Of a stretch of 64,000 bases of DNA, positions 8,901 through 19,059 are shown piece after piece. Origin of the DNA: Amylostereum areolatum (taxonomy: Eukaryota > Basidiomycota > Agaricomycetes > Russulales > Stereaceae); the NCBI GenBank assembly GCA_012932865.1, contig SAXG01000038.1, positions 310,001 to 374,000 of the forward strand. The letters run 5' to 3'. Position 1 is the stretch's first letter, and every line of letters starts with the position of its first letter. Position numbers and translations under genes: made by a program. A model generated the notes under the pieces. That model searched no databases. It saw only the letters and a program-made list of their open reading frames with translations, and was not told the origin of the DNA.

Positions 8901-9800
8901 AAGTGGAGGGAGCACGAGCAGGGACACGGAGGCGTTCGTGGTCCGTGCGTTCGATGGCGTCGTCTGGGAACGACGGATGTGCGTGGGGGCACGTCAAGGG
9001 ATGGGATTCGGCATCGAGCGCGGGTGGCCTTGCGCATCGAGCGTGGACGGCCGTGTGCGTCGAGTGTGCGCGGGCGTGTTGAGCGTGAGCGGCTGTGCAT
9101 GACGAGCGAGTGGGCGCGTCAGGCACATGCGGGCGGGTGCGTCGAGCGTGGGCGCGGGCGTCGGGCGTCGGGCGTCGGGCGTCGGGCGTCGGGCGTCGGG
9201 CGTCGGGCGTCGGGCGTCGGGCGTCGGGCGTCGGGCGTCGGGCGTCGAGGGCGCGCGGGGATAGGCGACGAGGGAGGGGACGAGGGAGGGGACGCGGGAG
9301 GGGACGCGGGCGTGTCGAGGGCGGGGATGCGTGCGAGGATGCGGGCGCGTCGAGGACGAGGAGGGCAGGGCTGAGGGTGGGTGCGTGAGCATCGTGGACG
9401 CCGGCGGTTCGAGGGCGCGGGCGTGTGCGTGGACCATGCGGGCGTGCGCGTGGTTGTTGAGGGCGTGCGCGCGTGGGCATTGAGGACGCGTGCGCGCAGG
9501 CGCTGAGCACGAGGGCGTGGATGTGGAGGGCGCACGCGAGGGCGTATTGAGCACGGGCGGACGGGCACGTTGAGCGTGGGCGCGCGCGTTGAGGGAGGGC
9601 GGGCGAGCGCGGGCGCGCGCGTTGAGGGAGGGCGGGCGAGCGCGTGCGCGCGGGGGGGACGGCAGGAGGAACGCGTGCGAGGACGCATGCAAGGACGCAT
9701 GCACGGGGGAGGAGGTCTTGGACGCGTTGGAGGGTTGGCGCGGAGGCGGAGGCGTTGGAGCGGGGATGGCGCGGTTCCATGCGCGTCTGGGACCCGTACG
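8900..9800. repeat. GC-rich low-complexity block with a GGGCGTC heptamer array
   Basis: A pure 7-bp tandem repeat (GGGCGTC, about 13 copies) occupies 9156-9247. It is followed by 12-bp GACGAGGGAGGG-like repeats at about 9268-9305 and by loose GCGTG/GAGGGCG repetition to about 9700. Long frames on both strands here (for example 8899-9867 minus) are Arg/Pro/Ala/His repeats caused by the composition and are not annotated as genes. Confidence 0.75.
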
Positions 9801-9978
9801 TGTTGAGGGGCACACGTGGACAGTAGCCGTCAGAATTGAGAGCATGAGGGAGATGCGGATGACGCACCTAGCGAGCTTCCCGATGCTCTCACTCCCTCTC
9901 GTCACCTTCACCTTCGCTTCCCTCGACTTGGAGCTTGGAGGACTTCGGACTTGTGATTCCAGGCGTCGGTGTTGAACG

Positions 9979-10679
9979 TTGTTGACGCGGTTGCGTCGAG
10001 ACCGCACGGACGGAGCTTGCGTCACCGTGACGAGCCGTCACGCTGGCCGCGAGCATATAAACCGGAGTTTTCCGAGGCTTCGTCTGTCGTCTCTTTTCCC
10101 GTTTCCCTTCCTTGTCCCCAATCTCCTCCTTCATTCCTTCCCTTCCTCCACTGCCCTCGCCTCTTGCCTATTGCTTCCTATGCCTCACCACATCTACCAA
10201 GTTCGCGCCGCCATGCGGCGCATTGTCTTCGTGTTCGCTCTTGCCCCTTTCCCGTTGCGCGCGTTCAGGGCAGTTTTCCGTTTAGTCTACGGCATCAGGT
10301 GCGTCGCTTACCGGAGTTCGTGCCGTCCGCTGGCTGACTCTTCTAGCATGTTCTTTAGGACTACATTCGGGAGCTTTGGAGAGTGAGTTGATCATCATAT
10401 CTTGGTCGTGTCCATCTTGCTGATGTCATTCTTTTCAGTCATGCCTTCTTGTTTCGGCAGTGTTGGGATCTGTTCATTCTTGACTTTGATTATGTAATAA
10501 TATTTTGTACCTCAACTTATGAAATAATATATCTGTTTAAGCATTCTAAAGCTATTGATAAGTTTGTTTATATAAGCCTGATAAGTGACAAGCAAATGGA
10601 TATTTATGGTCTGCAATTACCTTTAATTACTGTGGCTACCTGCCTGCCTTATTCTAGGGGTGTTTGGGACGATAATTGA
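9979..10679 (+). CDS. Putative two-exon gene of unknown function
   Basis: A frame from ATG 9979 (or 10180) to 10382 joins, across a GT-AG intron at 10383-10438 (GTGAGT...TTTTCAG with a CTGAT branch), to an open frame of about 80 codons ending at 10679. The phase fits without forcing. TATAAA at about 10054 followed by a CT-rich leader suggests a promoter, which would favour the 10180 start. The second exon is AT-rich, hydrophobic and runs into a possible MITE, so it may be a decayed or chimeric end. No family was recognised. Confidence 0.28.
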
Positions 10680-10835
10680 AGGTAATTGAATCAATAACAA
10701 GTAACTATGCTCAAGTAAAAAAAATAACTCAGGCTGACCTACGTAATTTGCTGTAATTACCAACTTCCAGTAACTGATGGTAATTGACAGTAACTGAGCA
10801 CAATTACGGTCAATTATCTTCAATAACTAGGGGGT
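10655..10835. mobile_element. Possible MITE (AT-rich imperfect inverted repeat)
   Basis: The block starts CTAGGGGTGTTTGGGACG and ends CAATAACTAGGGGG. The inner ends (ATAATTGAAGGTAATTGA and, from the other strand, GTTATTGAAGATAATTGA) match at 15 of 18 positions as an inverted repeat. TAATTG/CAATTA words recur throughout. No clear target repeat was seen. Confidence 0.35.
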
Positions 10836-11149
10836 AGGATCCCTGATGAACGCGTACACCATCGTCACATGCCAACGTCCACACCCTCGTCACCCACCAA
10901 CGCTAATGTGCCCATCGCTCGCAACGCCGACACGAGCAGGTGTGTCTCCTCCTAACAGTTTTGTTTGCCTTTGCGTTGACTATCCTCACTCCGCTACCTT
11001 TTAGATTGTGCTCTATGTCCGTTTGGGTGTTGCTGCATATCCCTCTTCTAGTTTGTGTTGTACCTCTCTACATGTACCTAGTAGTATCTACCTGTACTTA
11101 GTAGTTATGAATAACAATTTGATTTCCCATCCCTGAAATGTGTGTGCAT

Positions 11150-11420
11150 CTAAGGTCTTGACAAGGCTCTTCAAGGCAGAACTCAAGCTATCAAAAGGAC
11201 CTAACTCATGAGTACTTGAGTGGCAAAGTATGCTCAAGGACATTGTACAGGACCCTCAAGTGCCTAGGAAGGCATGTTCAAGTTATAGCTGACCTTGGAC
11301 AAGTAAAGGGACATGGCTTGGCCAAGTGCCATGTTACTTAGAGCTTGGGGCCTTGGGTGACTTGCCCAAGGGTCCCAAGGCACTGTCAAGTAAGTGGAGT
11401 TTTCCTGATGTATAGGGTGA
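11150..11420. repeat. CTTG/CAAG-rich cluster
   Basis: About 18 CTTG or CAAG words in 270 bp, beside a hAT-like fragment, like the cluster at 6860-7110. It is interpreted as a subterminal region of a hAT element, perhaps internally deleted. That is inference. Confidence 0.35.
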
Positions 11421-11479
11421 GTTCAGCTGAAGCTTGTTGTACTTCATGACTATCCGTAAGCATCAGCATTGTCATGGTG

Positions 11480-11737
11480 TCAAGCACGATGAAACCACTG
11501 GTCCGACGCACATGCTGTGGTGAGTTCTCTCTCTGACTTTTGATACTCTCCCTCAGGCTTCTCAAGCTCCTTAGCCCAGGAATCATTGACGAGCATCTGA
11601 AGGCAACCAAGGCATAAGGCAGCATGGTATGTCTTGTTGTTTTGGTACAGATCCGGGGTATGGAAGTGACCCTTGACTTCGGCATGGGCTAAGACCATTC
11701 TGGAATCTGTGTGGCCTCTAATTGACCAGGGATGCAC
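11480..11737 (-). pseudogene. hAT-like BED-finger fragment
   Basis: A minus-strand frame of 85 residues contains VKGHFHTPDLYQNNKTYH followed by ALCLGCLQ, a spacing that resembles the N-terminal BED/zinc-binding part of basidiomycete hAT transposases. It ends 75 residues in without the DUF659 or catalytic parts, and the CTTG-rich cluster follows it. It is probably an internally deleted element. Identity is by resemblance only. Confidence 0.4.
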
Positions 11738-11899
11738 GTCGGGGGTTACGACTGTGGTCGTAGGGGGAGAGAGACAAGCACAGATTCAATTATTGTATGT
11801 GATAGGGTAACAATCGTCGTCCCATTTATTGGTAAATACAACTCTACGGTCATGTTGTGTACGCGTCCCAATGGCATCACGTGATCGTTCACCCCAAGG

Positions 11900-11978
11900 C
11901 ACCGACAGATCTGACCGTGTCGGTGACATTGACCCCGTGTCAATGTCAATGACGCTGACAATGTCATTTGACATTGTC
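11900..11978. promoter_or_regulatory. Cluster of inverted repeats upstream of a small gene
   Basis: Two perfect inverted repeats lie within 115 bp of the ATG at 12015: CACCGACA/TGTCGGTG at 11900-11907 and 11918-11925, and GACAATGTCA-TT-TGACATTGTC at 11957-11978. The word TGACATTG/CAATGTCA also occurs twice between them. Possible operator or transcript hairpin. Confidence 0.4.
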
Positions 11979-12014
11979 ATTCTCCAACATCACTGCCTAC
12001 AACGGACTACATAG

Positions 12015-12635
12015 ATGTCTATCAGCATGGAGGAGCCATTTTCGGATGGATCCAAGGCTTACCTCAATCGATATGACCCCCCGCTCGCCTCCCAACCCCA
12101 CGCAGTTCTTCTGCAGACAAGAGACGGCATTAGCTTTGTCTCCTGCGACCACAAGATTGCTTACCTCGCTGTTTGTATTGTCGACAAGCCCACATGCTTT
12201 GTTTGTGGAATGAACAACTTTGAAGGTGAGTACGTTTACAGATGGTGAATAACAAGTAAACTAACCGGTTCTGCGGTGCCCTTGTCCTCTCTCAAACTCT
12301 CAAACGGAGAGCGCGCCAATTTGAAATGTACGTGGCATCTGGCCCAATACAACGCACCCGCTACCAGTGGGTATGTCTGCAGACAAGAAATGAGCCGCAA
12401 CAGGAGGTGGTTCTCGCACGAAAAGAATCGGTGCTCACCGCGCGTCCCCACACCCCGAAAAAAGATGACTTCCAGCCCATATCCAGAGGGCCGTAAGCGT
12501 GATGCGAGGCAATGTTTCGCATCACACGTGTTTCGGGAGGAGAGGGTTGACGGACGGGAGGGGAAGGTGTCGTCGGCTTTAGGTGGTGTTTCAATGTATG
12601 TGTTTGAGTTTTTTTACTCACCTTGGTCGAGATGA
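12015..12635 (+). CDS. Putative small cysteine-containing protein, two exons
   Basis: Exon 1 runs from ATG 12015 to 12225 (ending ...CFVCGMNNFE). A GTGAGT donor at 12226, a CTAAC branch site and an AG at about 12307 allow splicing into an open frame ending at 12635. The joined protein would be about 180 residues with Cys pairs (CFVCG, later C..H..C), and the second part is basic. A further donor-like GTAAGC at 12491 makes the 3' end uncertain. No family recognised; no signal peptide. Confidence 0.33.
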
Positions 12636-12639
12636 CCAT

Positions 12640-13537
12640 CTAGGTCGTCCTCCGGCTCCAAATTCACCGCTGAAAATGTGTCTTCATGAGAGAATTTGAT
12701 GGTATTGATGTTGTCGTCCTCCTTCCACATAATGGGCTAACGGAATGGGGCTGAAAAGGAGAAGATTTGGCGGTAACCGAGGGCCGAGTGCATATATCCA
12801 CTCAAACATCGGATGGAAATGCGCCAAGGAGCAGTCCTCTAAGGGTATTTTGTAGGATTGCAGTTGACCAGTGTTGTCTCTTGAAGTACAGGCGTAAGGA
12901 ATAGGTGCCACTGCTATCGAGCGGAGAGGACGGAGATGGTAGGATTGAAAGTGAGTCGATGCGTGAACGCGACCTACCACGTCGCAGCGACGCGTCAGCG
13001 CCTCGTCATGTGCTGGGACTGATTGTCCTGACCGAGATACTCGCCGGACAAGACCCCTCGAGGATATTCTACGTATATACACGGATATCGGATTTTCCCG
13101 CTCTGTCCCCTCCAGGATATTTCGCTTGAAGTCCGGTGGTAATGGAAGCAGACGCCAGATAAGAGGATCCTGAACTTGAGAAGTGTCGACGAATTATCTC
13201 GTCTGCCTCTGGGAGACTATTATCATTGCAATTCATGTGAGTATGGCCAACGCAGTGGCAACGCAAACAGGGCATCACGCAATGTTCTCCCCATCTTACC
13301 TCACTCGGCATGCTGACTTCCACGGAGGTTTGCCGTCTTTCCCAACGATTAACCAACGATTAACAATAGTACCCATATCCGTGACGCAACGCCATGTCGC
13401 CATACCCCCTTTTCTTCGCGCAAACGCTCGTGCGACGCACGTCTGCAATATCCACGCCTCCGACAATCATCGGCGCTTGCATAGCGTTATAAAGAGTTCA
13501 GACATGCGCAGGCCTGATAACGGATATCTTTGAAGTC
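12640..13537. other. Intergenic region
   Basis: Short unsupported frames only (longest 132 residues on the minus strand at 12684-13082, no family). The last 200 bp before 13538 are the likely promoter of the TauD gene; no TATA box stands out. Confidence 0.5.
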
Positions 13538-15033
13538 ATGGCCCCCGTCGCAACCAACGAGTCCACCGCGCCCACCAACGGCACCCACCCGCTCAAGGCG
13601 GCCAAGCTTAACGACGACGCAGGTGTCTTCAACCCGTTCTACTCTCCTTCGATCGCGGATGACGGAAACGATACATACAAGTATGCGCACTTCAAGGTAC
13701 GCTTCTCGCGCCCTCGTTTGCGACCCGATCTAACGTGGTTGACTTCAGCCAACGTTCCCGAAACTCGACTGGGCGCCGCTGCAGGAAGTAGCAGTAACCG
13801 ATCGCGGACTTCACGCAGATCCTGAGAAGAAAAGCTTGCTCGCGGCCGCGGGCAAAGTGACGGACCTCACCCCCGCAATCGGAACCGAGATCCGCGGGCT
13901 CGACCTTCGTCAGTTGACGGACGCACAGAAAGACGAGCTGGCACTCCTCATCGCCGAGCGCGGTGCTGTTTGTACGTCGCTTCTCCGTCCTGGACTCTCT
14001 CCGCCTCGCCTGACCCACATACTAGTCTTCCGTGACCAAGAAATCGACATCTATGGCCAACTCGAGCTCGCGCGTCATTGGGGCCCCCTCCACAAGCACG
14101 CAACAACTCCCATCCCCAAACAGCCAGGGCTCGAAGAAGTGCACGGTTTGTTCACCTCGTCTGTCTTCATCTTCACACCTCATCCTCCATTTCACAGTTG
14201 TCTATAACGACGGCTCCCGCCGCCCCGACCCCTCCGCCTTCTCGAAGCTCGAGCTCTGGCACTCCGATGTGAGCTACGAGCTGCAACCCCCGGGTCCCAC
14301 TTCTCTCGCCGTCCTCGCTGGCCCCACGACCGGCGGTGACACCCTCTGGAGCTCTGGCTACGCGTTGTATTCCGCACTCAGCCCAGGCTTCCAGACGTAT
14401 CTCGAGGGCCTGACCGCCGTGCACAGCGGTGTCGCCCAGGCAGACGGTGCTCGCGCGGCGGGGCTGCATGTTCGGCGGGAGCCAGTTGAGAGCGTGCACC
14501 CGGTCGTGCGGGTGCATCCGGTGACGGGCTGGAAGAGCGTCTACGTTAATCCTGGTGCGTAGCTCTGCCTTCTCGCCGTCCTTGAGGAATCGTGTGACTG
14601 AATGACGAGAAATAGGGTTTACGCGGCGCATTGTCGGTGTACCCAAGGCCGAGTCGGACACCATCCTCTCCTTCCTCTTCCACCAGATCTCGGAGAACAC
14701 AGATCACCAAGTGCGCTTCAAGTGGGAACCGGGCTCCGTCGCGTTTTGGGACAACCGCGTATGTTTCTTTCCACCTTTCCCTTTCCCTGAACCTGGCAAC
14801 TCACTGTCGGTTGGACACAGGTCGTCACCCACTCCGCCACGTTCGACTTCTGGCCCGCAACACGGCACGCCCTCCGCGCGACGCCGCACGGCGAGCGCCC
14901 GATCTCGGTCGAGGAGTACGAGCGGGATGGCCGCGTCGCGAAGGACCGGCAGCTCGAGATTTGGCGCAAGCAGGGCGTCGAAGTGCCCGACCTGCGGAAA
15001 GGCGCGACGAAGGTGCGCGGGTACAACGACTAA
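13538..15033 (+). CDS. Fungal TauD/TfdA-type 2-oxoglutarate dioxygenase
   Basis: Six exons: 13538-13696, 13749-13971, 14026-14145, 14198-14554, 14616-14758, 14821-15033. The phases close to a 404-residue protein, normal for this family. Iron ligands are visible: His188 and Asp190 in ELWHSDVSYE and His338 in VVTHSATFDFW. Arg353 (ATRHALRAT) is placed to bind 2-oxoglutarate. Members oxidise substrates such as taurine and other sulfonates in the cytosol, releasing sulfite for sulfur nutrition, but related fungal enzymes act on xanthine or herbicide-like acids, so the substrate is open. All introns are 52-62 nt GT-AG. The gene is intact; an Ngaro element begins 350 bp downstream. Confidence 0.92.
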
Positions 15034-15384
15034 GGTCGACGAAACGAGGAATGACGGAGGAAGAGTCGTCGATGGATATACGATATGATCAGGGCTATTG
15101 GATGGAATGTTGGGGGGACGGTGTGTACGACTTCGATGTATTGATATGCGCGCTGCTATATGAGAAGAACACCAAGCACATGATGCATTTGTTGCTTGAA
15201 CACACTGAGATATCTGAACTGATGACAGTGAAAAATACCTACCTAGGCTTTTCCAACTGCCAGCATTGCATACCCATGAGAGAGGCGCATCCTATCCACG
15301 CCCCATGACAAGCAACACGCCCCCTACGTCTTGTGCCCACTTGGGGGTCACGGGTGGTAGGCAGATATCAGAAAACGAAATTAA
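15034..15384. other. Intergenic region between the TauD gene and the Ngaro element
   Basis: TauD 3' flank. No gene or repeat seen. The last bases before the element are GAAATTAA. Confidence 0.6.
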
Positions 15385-15753
15385 TCGGCTTGAAAGGAGT
15401 TTCTCGGAGTCGAATCAGGCGTCGCTTTCGCACGGTGCCGTCCTCGCGTGGGCGACTGCTCCCGACGCCCGTCGGAGCCGCCACCTACTTGTTGGGATGC
15501 GCCCGCGGCTGCGCACGACCTGGCACCGGGAGCCCGCCTAGCCCGTAGCGGGATGCTACAGATGGGCTAGGTTTGGAAGTACCCGCTCGAGAGAGTACAA
15601 GAGTCGCTCGGGGGGCACCGCTGATGCCCCCAACTCTTGCCAGCACCTCGTCTCGCTAGGTCCGTCCCCATTTCGTCGCTTCGAACCGTTCCGCTGACGC
15701 CCTCCTCTCGCCAGAGTCTGCCTCGCCGCGTCGCCCACGCCGCTTTCGCTCTC
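15385..15753 (+). repeat. Ngaro A1 direct repeat
   Basis: Matches 20245-20613 over 369 bp with one difference seen (T at 15657 against C at 20517). It ends 21 bp before the gag ATG, so it holds the 5' control region. Confidence 0.9.
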
Positions 15754-15773
15754 AACCCTCGCGCAACTCCCAT

Positions 15774-17231
15774 ATGGCCCAGACTGAACATGTTGTACCG
15801 CAAGAGGAAGGACCGCACGCAGGGGGGCCGGGTCCCGACGCGCCGCAAGGTGGGCGGCCACTCTCCCGACGCATCCAGCCCGACCTGTCCCAGCTCTTCG
15901 TCGCCGGCATCGCCGACGACTGCATGCGAGTCGTCGAGCAGCTCGAAGGTGGACACTTGCGCCTCGCGGATGCAGCCACCAACATCGACGGCCTCCTCGC
16001 CAGCGGTACGCGCGCAGACCTGTCCGAAGAAGACGAAGACGCCGCACGCGGGGCGCGGGCCCAAGCCTACAACCACTTCGTCTCGCTCCTTGAGGAGGCC
16101 CTCGAGCGGCGACTCACGAACGAGGAGGACGGTTTCCGCCGTGTGCGGGGACTCGGCGGGAACGACGTCGGAGAGACCCGCCGCCGACGCTCGCGTTCGC
16201 CGGCCAGCACCGCGCGTCGCGGCAGGAGCTACGAGCGGGACAGCCCGCGCACCCCGCGTGAGCGCGCTCGCCGAAGGCGCTCCCACTCGGACGACAGCCG
16301 GTCCCCTCAGCGCGCGCGCTCTCGCCAGCGCCAGCGCGGACGCTCGCGCGACAGCGACCTCGACTTCCGACTTTCTGGCAAGCATCGTCGCCTCGATGAC
16401 GACTTCAGCGACGACGGGCGCCCAGCCAAACGCAAGCTCGACTACTCCTCCCTCCCTTTCCTCTCCGGCCGAGCGGACTCAGCGCTCTCTGACAACTGCC
16501 GGCTTACCGTCAAGCTCAAGGCCAACTACCTTCAGCACCTCGACGAAATCAAAACCATCGTCATCTCCATGCCCGAGTGCCCCGATTTCCCCCAGTCCGG
16601 ATGGAAGGCAGTCCTATCGGACACGTACTTCGACCTCGACGTCGTTTTTTCCAGCCTCTACGCCATTGGGGGAGACGGGCGCGACATCCAGAAGCTCGGG
16701 GAGTATGAGCTACACGGCGGACCATCCAAGCCTGCGAAGCACATCGCCACATCCGGCGAGTGGGGAATGGCATTCGAGCGCTACCAGGACGCCGTCACGT
16801 TCGTCTACCCGCATCGACGCGACGAGTTGGCCGCCTATCGCAGGCACATCATCAACTACTTCGGCGCCGTCCACGGGCACGACGACCTCGTTCTCAACTA
16901 CGACCGCGCTGTCCGCGCCCGCGTCGGCAGGTCCAACGCCCTCGAGCTTTCAGACACCAAGGAGTTTACGGCACTCGAGACCATGCACATCACCGCTGGA
17001 CTGGCCTCGCGACCGGCCACCAGCAACATCTCTCGCGCGCGAGGCAGCACTGCGACGGGAGCTCGCCGCTCGCAAGGCCCCCAGCAGTCCACCGAAATCT
17101 GCCGACGCTTCAACGCCGGGAACTGCTCAGGCAAAGGGTGCAAGTACCGCCACGCGTGCTCCTCATGCGGAGGAAAACACGGTGCTCACGAGTGTGGCCG
17201 CGGCGACGGCTCCGCCCACACCAACCACTGA
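15774..17231 (+). CDS. Ngaro Gag-like protein
   Basis: A 485-residue frame begins at ATG 15774 (ATGGCCCAG). The middle is very Arg/Ser-rich (RRRSRSPAS, RSRQRQRGRSRD), a likely RNA-binding stretch. The C-terminus has a C-x7-C-x4-C-x3-H finger (CRRFNAGNC...CKYRH) and a second Cys/His knuckle (CSSCGGKHGAHEC). In YR retrotransposons the first ORF packages the RNA. The stop at 17229-17231 lies inside the overlapping +1 frame of the polymerase, so the next protein must come from frameshifting or re-initiation. Confidence 0.8.
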   Translation: MAQTEHVVPQEEGPHAGGPGPDAPQGGRPLSRRIQPDLSQLFVAGIADDCMRVVEQLEGGHLRLADAATNIDGLLASGTRADLSEEDEDAARGARAQAYNHFVSLLEEALERRLTNEEDGFRRVRGLGGNDVGETRRRRSRSPASTARRGRSYERDSPRTPRERARRRRSHSDDSRSPQRARSRQRQRGRSRDSDLDFRLSGKHRRLDDDFSDDGRPAKRKLDYSSLPFLSGRADSALSDNCRLTVKLKANYLQHLDEIKTIVISMPECPDFPQSGWKAVLSDTYFDLDVVFSSLYAIGGDGRDIQKLGEYELHGGPSKPAKHIATSGEWGMAFERYQDAVTFVYPHRRDELAAYRRHIINYFGAVHGHDDLVLNYDRAVRARVGRSNALELSDTKEFTALETMHITAGLASRPATSNISRARGSTATGARRSQGPQQSTEICRRFNAGNCSGKGCKYRHACSSCGGKHGAHECGRGDGSAHTNH

Positions 17232-19059
17232 AGCAACCCCTCCGACGGGACCGCGCCGTTTCCGCGGCTTCGTGTGGGGTCAAGAGCAGGCCTCAATCCT
17301 CACCCCGTCGGCCCTCGCTACGGAGACGGCAGCGCCGCTCCCTGGACCTCCCCCTTCCGCACTCAACGACAAAATAGCACTCGCGACGCTTCGCAGATAC
17401 CCAGAGCTGTTCAAGGTCGTCTCCCCCATCAATATAGACAACTTCGAGTCGCTTCTCGTCACCCACCCCAATCGACCGTTCGTCCAGTCTGTCATTCGCG
17501 GTTTCCGCGAGGGTTTCTGGCCGCACGCCGACTTCCCGGACGACTACCCAATTACGCGCGACCACCCCGAGCGCCCACTCGCGCCCGCTGAGCTCGAGTT
17601 TGCGAAACAGCAATGCCTCGAGGAAGAACGTCTCGGGCGTTTCTCCCCACCTTTCGGCCGCCCCGGAGAACCCCTCCTCCCTGGCATGTGCAGCGTCCCC
17701 GTCAGCGTTATCCCCAAGAAATCGGGGAAGCTACGCCTCATTGTCGACCACTCTGCCGGCGAGTTCTCACCCAACTCAACCATAGACAAGGATGACGTAC
17801 ACGTCCGTCTCGACACAGTTCAGCATCTGGCGCACAACCTGTTGCACGTCCGCCGGCACCACGGCAACGTGCCGATCTATCTATTCAAGTCTGACGTCTC
17901 CCAAGCCTACCGCCGCATCCCTATCCACCCCTTATACCAGCTCCGCCAGGTTGTCACAATCGACGGTGTCCGCCGTGTCGACCGCTGCAACAACTTCGGA
18001 GGCCGCGCCTCCGGGAATCTGTGGTGCTCCTTCTTCGCACTAGTCCTGTGGATCGCTGTCAAGATCCGCCATATTGAAGCCCTCCTTGCCTACATCGACG
18101 ACACGTTCTCCCATGACCTGTCACCCCGCTGCACCTTCTATGAGCCCTACGGTGCATGGCTTCCCCCAAAGCAGGTCCAACTGCTCCAGTTATGGGACTT
18201 CCTCGGAATTCCGCACGAGAAGAGCAAGCAGGAGTTCGGCCGTGTTCTCGTGATCACCGGCTTTGAGGTCTCCCCGGTCAGCATGACCATTTTTCTCTCC
18301 GCCGAGAGCATCTCCAACCTAGTCACCGCCATCCACGCGTTCATCGACGAGGCCCCCGACCGCCGCCGTCGCCTCGTCGAGTGGCAGCGCCTGCTCGGCT
18401 GGATGAACTGGGCGCTCAATGTGGCACCACTCCTCCGCCCTGCGCTCGCGTCCTCGTATGCCAAAATATCCGGAAAGAAGAAGCCCAATGCCCCCATATT
18501 CCTCAACGGACAGGTCTCACGCGACCTCTGCTGGTTTGCGACCACCCGGCAGCAGTCCTCCGGGATTCACATAATACGGGCGCGCCTATGGGATCCGTTG
18601 ACAGCCGACATGGTTATCTTCTGCGACGCATCCCTGTCCGGCCTCGGCTTCTGGTCACCACAGGCTGGGCAAGGATTCGCATCGACACTCCCCCCCGCCC
18701 CAAACACAGAAGACACCATCTTCTGGTACGAAGCACTGTGCGTCCTCGCGGCACTCAGCTGGGCGGCCGCCCTCCCCCAGGTCCCCTCAAAGCTACTTAT
18801 CTACACCGACAACCTCAACACAGTCCAGATATTTGACTCGTTCAAAGCGCGTGCCGGTTACAACGACCTCCTTTTCCGGGCAGCCGAAATCCTCATGGCC
18901 TCCCACATCAACCTCCGTGTCCACCATATCCCAGGTGAGAAGAACACAGTTGCCGACGCCCTATCCCGGGGGCTTTTCAATGTGGTGCGACAGTACCAAC
19001 CATCCCTCCGTGTCCATGGCTTTTCACCCCCACACTCGACGCTGGGGTCGCAGGGCTGA
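17200..19059 (+). CDS. Ngaro reverse transcriptase and RNase H
   Basis: This frame is +1 to gag; it is open from 15637, but only the part from about 17200 looks like a protein of its own. Reverse transcriptase motifs: KKSGKLRLIVD, FKSDVSQAYRRI (first Asp), LLAYIDDTF at about 18085-18105 (catalytic Asp pair). RNase H follows with its acids in IFCDASLSGLGFW, WYEALCVLAAL, LIYTDNLN and NTVADALSRG. It copies element RNA to DNA. No start codon is assigned; the listed start is the approximate overlap with gag. The stop TGA (19057-19059) overlaps the next ATG as TGATG. Confidence 0.9.
   Translation, partial: AATAPPTPTTEATPPTGPRRFRGFVWGQEQASILTPSALATETAAPLPGPPPSALNDKIALATLRRYPELFKVVSPINIDNFESLLVTHPNRPFVQSVIRGFREGFWPHADFPDDYPITRDHPERPLAPAELEFAKQQCLEEERLGRFSPPFGRPGEPLLPGMCSVPVSVIPKKSGKLRLIVDHSAGEFSPNSTIDKDDVHVRLDTVQHLAHNLLHVRRHHGNVPIYLFKSDVSQAYRRIPIHPLYQLRQVVTIDGVRRVDRCNNFGGRASGNLWCSFFALVLWIAVKIRHIEALLAYIDDTFSHDLSPRCTFYEPYGAWLPPKQVQLLQLWDFLGIPHEKSKQEFGRVLVITGFEVSPVSMTIFLSAESISNLVTAIHAFIDEAPDRRRRLVEWQRLLGWMNWALNVAPLLRPALASSYAKISGKKKPNAPIFLNGQVSRDLCWFATTRQQSSGIHIIRARLWDPLTADMVIFCDASLSGLGFWSPQAGQGFASTLPPAPNTEDTIFWYEALCVLAALSWAAALPQVPSKLLIYTDNLNTVQIFDSFKARAGYNDLLFRAAEILMASHINLRVHHIPGEKNTVADALSRGLFNVVRQYQPSLRVHGFSPPHSTLGSQG

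Noticed and set aside
8899..10025. Long minus-strand ORFs of 322 and 343 residues
   Set aside because: Arg/Pro/Ala/His repeats in all frames of a GC-rich tandem-repeat block; no start context, introns or domain.
15637..17200. Upstream half of the 1140-residue polymerase-frame ORF
   Set aside because: Its composition is that of an out-of-frame reading of the Arg/Ser-rich gag; no domain before about 17200.
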